64,000 nt of DNA from Dietzia sp032248695. Lineage in GTDB: Bacteria > Actinomycetota > Actinomycetes > Mycobacteriales > Mycobacteriaceae. Below the pieces are notes generated by a model that saw only the letters and a program-made list of their open reading frames with translations, was not told the DNA's origin and ran no database searches. The position numbers were made by a program, and so were the translations under genes. Numbering within the stretch: the first letter of the stretch is position 1; every line of letters starts with the position of its first letter. The DNA lies in NCBI RefSeq assembly GCF_032248695.1, contig NZ_JAVHXC010000001.1:124001-188000 (forward strand). The letters run 5' to 3'. Of the stretch, positions 58,997-64,000 are shown in pieces.

Positions 58997-60583
58997 ATGG
59001 CGCGAGACGTCCCGGTGCGCGGCGCCGGCTCGGTCACCTCGCGGCTCCACACCCGCGAGGGGTTCACCGGCTCCCCGCTGTCCGCCGAGATGGCGCGCCT
59101 GTGGCGTATCCGTCGCATCGGCACGACGGCGTCCGTCGCGATGGCGGTGGGGGCTCTCGGGGCCGGGGCGCTACCGGTGCTGCAGAACCCCATCGCCGGT
59201 GAGCGACTGTTCGGGCTCTGGCTCCGTCTGCAGCAGTCGTCGATGACGGTGGTCATGGCCGGGATGGTCGTGATCACGCTCTGCTGGCTGCTACTCGCCC
59301 CGTACGTGCTGGGCCGCGACCGCCGGGGGCGTCCGAGCGGGCGGATCGACCGCGCGACCCTCGACAAGGTGATCGCCTCGTGGGCGCTCCCGCTCGCGCT
59401 CGCTCCCCCGATGTTCAGCAAGGACGTCTACAGCTACCTCGCGCAGGGGGCTATCGGGAACGCCCTCGACGACCCGTACGAACTCGGCCCGGTCTCGGCA
59501 CTCGGGGCCGGCCACGCGCTCACGATCAACGTCCCCGACATCTGGCGGGACACCCCCAACCAGTACGGGCCGCTCTACCTCGGCGTCCAGAAGGCCATCC
59601 ACTCGCTCACCGGGGACGACGTGGTGGCGGGCACCGTCCTGCACCGCGTCGTCGCCGTGCTCGGGATCCTCATGCTCGGCTGGGCGGTGCCGCGCCTGGC
59701 GGAATACTGCGGCGTCTCGGACGTGGCCGCGCTGTGGCTGGCGGTCGCCAACCCCCTGGTGCTGTTCCACCTGGTCTCGGGGATCCACTCCGAGTCCCTC
59801 ATGATGGGACTCCTGGCGGTCGGCCTGGTCCTGTCCCTCCGGGCCGTGGAATCCGTCGCCCCCCCGAGTCGGTCGATCCCGCTCTTCGTCCTGGGCACCG
59901 TCCTCGTCACCGGGTCGGCGCTCGTCAAACTGCCGACGATCGTCGCGCTGGGGTTCGTCGGCATGGCGCTGGCCCGCCGCTGGGGCGGGGAGTGGCGGGC
60001 GACGGTCCGCGCGGCGGCCGTGATGCTGTTGATCTCCGGCCTCACGACCGCCGTCGCGATGGCCGTCACGTCGTCGGGCTTCGGCTGGGTCACCAAACTC
60101 GGGGCCGCCACGTCACTGCGGAGCTGGTTGTCCCCGCCGACCGCGTTCGGCGTGCTGGTCGGCGGGATCGGTCAGTACCTCGGGCTCGGCGACCACACCG
60201 CCCAGATCCTCGTGATGGTCCAGACCGCGGCCCTGGTCGTCGCCGGCGCCTTCACCGTGCGCATGCTCTTCGCGGTGCAGTCGGGCCGCATCGACCCGGT
60301 CGGCGGGCTCGGGGTCTCCATGGCCGCGATCGTGCTGTGCTTCCCCGTCGTGCACCCGTGGTACATCCTCTGGGCGCTCGTCCCGCTCGCGGCGTGGGCG
60401 TCCCGCTGGGAGTTCCGCGTACCCGTGGTCGCGGTCAGCGCGGTGCTCGCCTGCTTCACCCTGCCCCCCGGTGCGGGCCTGCCGCCGTTCGTCACGGTCC
60501 AGGCGTGGGCGGCCACCGTGGTGATCGTCGGCGTCCTGCTCATCGCCCTGTTCCGCTGGCCGGGGCTGTTGCGGTACCGCTAG
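58997..60583 (+). CDS. mptB: Alpha-(1->6)-mannopyranosyltransferase, MptB-like
   Basis: A 528-residue polytopic glycosyltransferase of the GT-C type with about 12 hydrophobic segments. The catalytic GT-C aspartate region is APPMFSKDVYSYLAQG (first extracytoplasmic loop, near 140), followed by TPNQYGPLYLG and NPLVLFHLVSGIHSES. It should add alpha-1,6-mannose to the lipomannan core at the outer face of the membrane. The ATG at 58997 has GGAGGAGGGAG upstream. It is divergent from sufR, as in Rv1459c/Rv1460, and followed by the ABC transporter and ctaA. Confidence 0.92.
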   Translation: MARDVPVRGAGSVTSRLHTREGFTGSPLSAEMARLWRIRRIGTTASVAMAVGALGAGALPVLQNPIAGERLFGLWLRLQQSSMTVVMAGMVVITLCWLLLAPYVLGRDRRGRPSGRIDRATLDKVIASWALPLALAPPMFSKDVYSYLAQGAIGNALDDPYELGPVSALGAGHALTINVPDIWRDTPNQYGPLYLGVQKAIHSLTGDDVVAGTVLHRVVAVLGILMLGWAVPRLAEYCGVSDVAALWLAVANPLVLFHLVSGIHSESLMMGLLAVGLVLSLRAVESVAPPSRSIPLFVLGTVLVTGSALVKLPTIVALGFVGMALARRWGGEWRATVRAAAVMLLISGLTTAVAMAVTSSGFGWVTKLGAATSLRSWLSPPTAFGVLVGGIGQYLGLGDHTAQILVMVQTAALVVAGAFTVRMLFAVQSGRIDPVGGLGVSMAAIVLCFPVVHPWYILWALVPLAAWASRWEFRVPVVAVSAVLACFTLPPGAGLPPFVTVQAWAATVVIVGVLLIALFRWPGLLRYR

Positions 60584-60594
60584 CGCGACCGGCC

Positions 60595-60600
60595 TACAAT
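60595..60600 (+). promoter_or_regulatory. -10 hexamer TACAAT, leaderless promoter of the ABC exporter genes
   Basis: TACAAT ends 8 nt before the GTG at 60609, in the 25-bp gap after mptB. Confidence 0.55.
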
Positions 60601-60608
60601 CGGCAGCC

Positions 60609-61544
60609 GTGACCTCTTCGACGGATTCCCCCGCACTGCACGTCGAGGGACTCGTCAAGAGGTTCGGCGCCACCACCGCCGTCGCCGGTCTGGACCTCAG
60701 ACTCGAACGCGGTGCGGTCATGGCGCTGCTCGGACCGAACGGGGCCGGCAAGACCACGACCGTGGAGATCTGCGAGGGATTCCTGCGCCCCGACTCCGGC
60801 ACGGTCCGTGTCCTGGGTCTGGACCCGGTGACCGAGCGGCAGCGGGTTCGCAGCCGCATCGGCATGATGCTCCAGGGCGGCGGCGCGTACCCCTCCGCCC
60901 GCGTCGGCGAGATGCTCCACCTCGTGGCCTCGTACTACGCCGACCCCCTCGATCCCGACTGGCTCCTCGGCGAACTGGGTCTGCGCGACCACGTGAGGAC
61001 CCCCTACCGACGGCTGTCCGGCGGGCAGCAGCAGCGACTGTCCCTCGCGATCGCCGTCATCGGGCGGCCCGAACTGGTCTTCCTCGACGAACCGACCGCG
61101 GGCCTCGACGCCCAGTCACGCCGCGCCGTCTGGGACCTCGTCCACGCACTGCGCCGCGACGGCGCCGCGGTCCTGCTCACCACCCACCTCATGGACGAGG
61201 CCGCGTCCCTGGCCGACGAGGTGGTGATCGTCGACCACGGTCGCCGCGTCGCCTCGGGCAGCCCCGCCGAGCTGGAGCGCGCGGGGACCGCCGAGGGGGT
61301 CACCCTCGTCGTCGACGGCGAGGTGTCCCCGTCTCTGTTCACCGATGTCCTCGACGACCGACACACCGTCGCGGCGGGCACCGCCGCCGGGGTGCTCGAG
61401 GTACACGGTCCCGTCTCCCCCGCCCTCATGACCGCGATGTGCGCCGCCCTCGAGCGGGCCGACGTCCAACTGACCTCCCTGGCCACCCGCACCAGGAGCC
61501 TCGAGGAGGTCTTCCTCGACCTGACCGGACGGGAACTGCGATGA
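60609..61544 (+). CDS. ABC exporter ATP-binding protein (Rv1458c-like)
   Basis: A 311-residue ABC ATPase of the DrrA/CcmA-like exporter class. Walker A is ALLGPNGAGKTTTVE, the Q loop lies in MMLQGGGAYPSA, the signature is RLSGGQQQRLSLAIA, Walker B is LVFLDEPTAGLD, and the H loop is LLTTHLMDEA. The C-terminal ~75 residues form an accessory domain ending TRTRSLEEVFLDLTGREL, typical of the class. The start is the GTG at 60609 by its -10 element. The stop overlaps the permease start (ATGA). The substrate is unknown; the position next to ctaA suggests a cofactor or envelope lipid. Confidence 0.92.
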   Translation: MTSSTDSPALHVEGLVKRFGATTAVAGLDLRLERGAVMALLGPNGAGKTTTVEICEGFLRPDSGTVRVLGLDPVTERQRVRSRIGMMLQGGGAYPSARVGEMLHLVASYYADPLDPDWLLGELGLRDHVRTPYRRLSGGQQQRLSLAIAVIGRPELVFLDEPTAGLDAQSRRAVWDLVHALRRDGAAVLLTTHLMDEAASLADEVVIVDHGRRVASGSPAELERAGTAEGVTLVVDGEVSPSLFTDVLDDRHTVAAGTAAGVLEVHGPVSPALMTAMCAALERADVQLTSLATRTRSLEEVFLDLTGRELR

Positions 61545-62332
61545 CCCACGCCCCAGAAGACGGGAACCGCTTCACCCCCGGCACCTTCGCCCGACCCTCC
61601 GCCCCCGCGTCCGTCGCCCGGATGACCGCGGCGCAGACCCGCATGGAATTGGCGCTGTTCCTGCGCAACGGCGAGCAGTTGCTCGTGGCACTGGTAATCC
61701 CCGTCGCCATCCTGTTCGGGCTCACCGCCATCGAGTTCGGCGCGGTGCCCGAGCCCCGCATCGACCACGCGATCACGGCGGTGCTCACGATCTCCGTCAT
61801 GGGGACCGCGTTCACCGGGCAGGCGATCGCCGTCGGCTTCGACCGGCGCTACGGCGCCCTCAAGCGACTCGGCGGCACGCCGCTCCCGCCGGGCGTCATC
61901 ATCGCGGGCAAGATCCTCGCGACCCTCGTCCTCGTCGCCGGGCAGGCCGTCATCCTCGGCGTCATCGCCGCCGTGCTCGGATGGCGCCCCGAGGCGGCGG
62001 GGCTCGCGCTCGGTGCCGTCGCGGTCGCCCTCGGCTCGGTGGCCTTCTCCTCGATGGGGCTGCTCCTCGGCGGCACCCTGCGCGCAGAGATCGTCCTCGC
62101 GCTCGCCAACCTGATCTGGTTCGTCCTCATCGGTGGGGCCGGACTCGCCATCGGGGTGGTCGACCTCCCCACCGCGGTGCACGACCTCCTCGTCGTCGTC
62201 CCCTCCTACGCACTGACCACCGCCCTGGTCACCGCGACCGGAGGCGGCGTACCCGCCCTGGCCGCGCTCTCCCTGGCGCTGTGGACCGCCGTGTGCGGCG
62301 GATTTGCCGTGCGTCACTTCTCGTTCACCTGA
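61541..62332 (+). CDS. ABC exporter membrane protein (ABC-2 type)
   Basis: A 263-residue ABC-2 permease with six hydrophobic helices, the usual half-transporter architecture. MELALFLRNGEQLLVALVIPVAILFGL starts the membrane domain; GFDRRYGALKRLGGTPLPPG is the coupling segment that contacts the ATPase (the RR-x-G-x-L-K-R-L-G motif of drug exporters). The N-terminal ~28 residues are cytoplasmic. It is coupled to the ATPase by a 4-nt overlap and corresponds to Rv1457c. A second ATG (MTAAQTRM) 27 codons in is possible but less likely. Confidence 0.9.
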   Translation: MTHAPEDGNRFTPGTFARPSAPASVARMTAAQTRMELALFLRNGEQLLVALVIPVAILFGLTAIEFGAVPEPRIDHAITAVLTISVMGTAFTGQAIAVGFDRRYGALKRLGGTPLPPGVIIAGKILATLVLVAGQAVILGVIAAVLGWRPEAAGLALGAVAVALGSVAFSSMGLLLGGTLRAEIVLALANLIWFVLIGGAGLAIGVVDLPTAVHDLLVVVPSYALTTALVTATGGGVPALAALSLALWTAVCGGFAVRHFSFT

Positions 62333-62357
62333 TAGCGGTGACCCGCGCGGCGCGGCC

Positions 62358-62363
62358 TAGAAT
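62358..62363 (+). promoter_or_regulatory. -10 hexamer TAGAAT, leaderless promoter of ctaA
   Basis: TAGAAT ends 7 nt before the GTG at 62371, in the 38-bp gap after the permease. Confidence 0.55.
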
Positions 62364-62370
62364 CGGGGCC

Positions 62371-63354
62371 GTGACGTCGACATCGCACGCCCCGACCTCC
62401 GGAGCCCCGGCCGCGCCCGAGCCGAAGGGATCCGGCGGCCCGCTGTCCCGGCTGCCGATGCCGTCACTGCGGGCACAGAAGGGCATCGCCCTGGCCAACC
62501 TCATCGCCCAGATCGGCATCATGACCACCGGCGTGACCGTCCGTGTCACCGCCTCCGGGCTCGGATGCGAGACCTGGCCGCGGTGCAACCAGGACAGCTT
62601 CGTCCCCGTCCCCGGCGCCGGGCCGGCCATCCACCAGGCGATCGAGTTCGGCAACCGCCTGCTCACGTTCGTCCTGGTCGCCGTGGCCGCCGCGTTGATC
62701 CTCGCGGTCTTCCGGGCGGGGCGTCGGACCGAACTGAAGGTGCTCGCCCTCGCCATGCCGCTGGGTATCGTCGCGCAGGCCGTCATCGGGGGCATCACCG
62801 TGCTCGCGGGGCTGGTGTGGTGGACCGTCGCCCTGCACCTCCTGCCGTCCATGCTGCTGGCCTGGGTCGCGGCGATCCTGTTCGTGCGCATCGGCGAGGA
62901 CGACACCGCCCCGCCGCGCCGCGTCGTGCCCCGACCGCTGGACTGGCTCACCGCCCTGTCCGCCGTCCTGCTGGCCGGCGTCCTCGCCACCGGGACGATG
63001 GTCACCGGCGCCGGCCCCCACGCCGGCGACGCGCGTATCGAGGCCGCCGACCGGCTCCAGCTGCCCATCCAGTGGCTCGTGCACTTCCACGCCGAGCTGA
63101 TGATCGGCTACGTCTGCCTGCTCATCGGCCTGCTGGCCGGGCTCATCGCACTGCGCACCCAGGGTCCCGCGATCCGGCGGTGCGCGATCCTCATCGGGCT
63201 CATCGCGCTCCAGGCCGTCGTGGGGATCACCCAGTACCAGCTCGGGGTGCCCGAGGCCCTCGTGGTGGCGCACGTGACGCTGGCCGGCGCGATCACCGCC
63301 GTCACCGGCGCGCTGTGGGCGGCCGGGGTCATCCGGGACCGGATCCCGGCGTGA
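62371..63354 (+). CDS. ctaA: Haem A synthase (cytochrome oxidase assembly, CtaA/COX15)
   Basis: A 327-residue eight-helix membrane enzyme that oxidises haem O to haem A for the aa3 cytochrome oxidase. VRVTASGLGCETWPRCNQDSF carries the Cys pair of the first extracytoplasmic loop; HQAIEFGNRLL the conserved His and ExxNR; WWTVALHLLPSML and QWLVHFHAELMIGY further haem-ligand histidines; VVAHVTLAGAIT the last. A Pro/Ala-rich cytoplasmic N-terminus of about 30 residues precedes helix 1. The GTG at 62371 is set by its -10. Matches Rv1456c. A nested terminator follows. Confidence 0.95.
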   Translation: MTSTSHAPTSGAPAAPEPKGSGGPLSRLPMPSLRAQKGIALANLIAQIGIMTTGVTVRVTASGLGCETWPRCNQDSFVPVPGAGPAIHQAIEFGNRLLTFVLVAVAAALILAVFRAGRRTELKVLALAMPLGIVAQAVIGGITVLAGLVWWTVALHLLPSMLLAWVAAILFVRIGEDDTAPPRRVVPRPLDWLTALSAVLLAGVLATGTMVTGAGPHAGDARIEAADRLQLPIQWLVHFHAELMIGYVCLLIGLLAGLIALRTQGPAIRRCAILIGLIALQAVVGITQYQLGVPEALVVAHVTLAGAITAVTGALWAAGVIRDRIPA

Positions 63355-63394
63355 CGCCTGCGGGCTGACCGCCCGGGCCGCCGCCGAAACGACC

Positions 63395-63469
63395 AAATCC
63401 GCTACCCCGAACCCGGATCCGCTACCCGTGTGCGGGTAGCGGATCCGGGGGTGGAGTAGCGGATTTTTT
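63395..63469. terminator. Nested hairpin terminator with T6 run, between convergent ctaA and the last gene
   Basis: The outer arms AAATCCGCTAC (63395-63405) and GTAGCGGATTT (63456-63466) enclose an inner 17-bp perfect stem (63412-63428 with 63433-63449, loop TGTG). Six T follow the + strand (63464-63469). On the minus strand AAATCC gives a weaker T tract. ATCCGCTACCC occurs in both stems. Confidence 0.85.
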
Positions 63470-63510
63470 GTCGGTGGCGCGGGCCCCGGCGACCGGTGCC
63501 CGCCCGGCCG

Positions 63511-64000
63511 TCAGACCAGCGCGCCCGAGCCCGCCATGCGCTTCCAGTGCCCGGCCGGGACATCGGTGCGGGAGACGAGTTCGCGCGTCCAGTCCGAACC
63601 GGTGAGGCCGGCGATCCCGTCGCGCACGGCCTCGGCCTCGGCCAGCGTGTCGACCATGGTGTCCCCCAGGACGCCGTCCGCGCCCACGAGGGTGATCCGC
63701 ACACCGCGGCGCCCGACCGGCTGTAGGACCACATCCGCCGATCCGCCGTGACGGGAGAGGAACTTCTCGACGAACTTGGCGGTCTTGGCCGGCGGGGTCG
63801 GACCGGCGGGGACGGGCGCGGCCTCGATCTTCTCGACAGGGGCCTTCTCGGCCGCGGGCTTCTCCCCTGCAGCCTCGGCGCCGGTGGGCTTGCCGGCCGC
63901 CGCGGCGGGCGTCTCCTTCTTCTCCGCGGGCGCATCGGCCGGGGGCACGGCCGCGGGCTGCGACGCGGCGGGCGCATCCGCCGGACGATCAGCGGCAGAG
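63511..64000 (-). CDS. Hypothetical Ala/Pro/Glu/Lys-rich protein, 5' end beyond the window
   Basis: The reading frame is open from the stop at 63511 to the window edge, at least 163 codons; a GTG at 63948 would give 145 residues but has no ribosome site, and the low-complexity sequence continues upstream, so the true start probably lies outside. The N-terminal part is disordered (PADAPAEKKETPAAAAGKPT, repeated PADAPA). A small conserved-looking domain of about 95 residues follows: FVEKFLSRHGGSADVVLQPV and VRITLVGADGVLGDTMVDTLAEAEAVRDGIA, alternating strands and helices. I do not recognise it. It converges on ctaA across a strong terminator. Confidence 0.6.
   Translation of the reverse strand, partial: SAADRPADAPAASQPAAVPPADAPAEKKETPAAAAGKPTGAEAAGEKPAAEKAPVEKIEAAPVPAGPTPPAKTAKFVEKFLSRHGGSADVVLQPVGRRGVRITLVGADGVLGDTMVDTLAEAEAVRDGIAGLTGSDWTRELVSRTDVPAGHWKRMAGSGALV

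Overview
The window is high-GC actinobacterial chromosome, about 70% G+C by eye. The gene content points to the mycolic-acid group (Mycobacteriales). Indicators are mycothiol synthesis (mshC), the mycolate reductases fabG1/inhA, the mannosyltransferase mptB, a RipA-type hydrolase with MoxR/DUF58/VWA genes, and the acn-acnR pair with a matching operator. A Dietzia-like genus is my best guess but is only an inference. No phage, insertion sequence, CRISPR array or rRNA was found. There is one tRNA, Leu(GAG).

Layout. (A) 1-16.2 kb follows the M. tuberculosis order Rv2118c-Rv2140c: trmI, RecB-type nuclease, a thioesterase, hisG/hisE with a HAD phosphatase, a secreted protein, metH, PAC2 protein, mshC with SCO1664/DUF3090 genes, histidine phosphatase, uppP, LppL-like lipoprotein, pyrD and a PEBP protein. 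(B) 16.4-23.1 kb is accessory: tRNA-Leu, an HExxH protein with codon repeats, a translationally coupled three-gene unit (zinc-ribbon SDR, DinB-like protein, nucleoside hydrolase), a thioredoxin-reductase-like flavoprotein and a membrane acyltransferase. (C) 23.1-64 kb follows the order Rv1496-Rv1456c with insertions: meaB-mutB-mutA, TVP38 protein, DUF3097, hemH-inhA-fabG1, VWA-DUF58-moxR-ripA, an Rv1476-like gene, acn-acnR, an accessory group (aldo/keto reductase, GPH transporter, S1P-lyase-like PLP enzyme, small membrane protein, UspA), an ABC-F protein, a second thioesterase divergent from a lycopene-cyclase-like gene, the full suf operon sufT-U-S-C-D-B-R, then mptB, an ABC exporter and ctaA. 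The Rv comparisons come from memory and were not searched.

Functional links. The suf operon supplies Fe-S clusters to aconitase and probably to the RecB-type nuclease and HemH. MutAB/MeaB and MetH share cobalamin. The ABC exporter sits next to ctaA in a respiratory context. The ripA-moxR block and the fabG1-inhA block both serve the cell envelope.

Two window-wide patterns stand out. First, at least 18 genes carry a TANNNT hexamer 6-8 nt before the start codon, which suggests leaderless transcripts; these sites often settle the choice of start. Second, tandem duplications recur with units of 15, 36, 36, 39 and 55 bp, mostly in frame or at gene ends. Perfect or near-perfect GC hairpins, mostly without T tracts, sit between many convergent genes.
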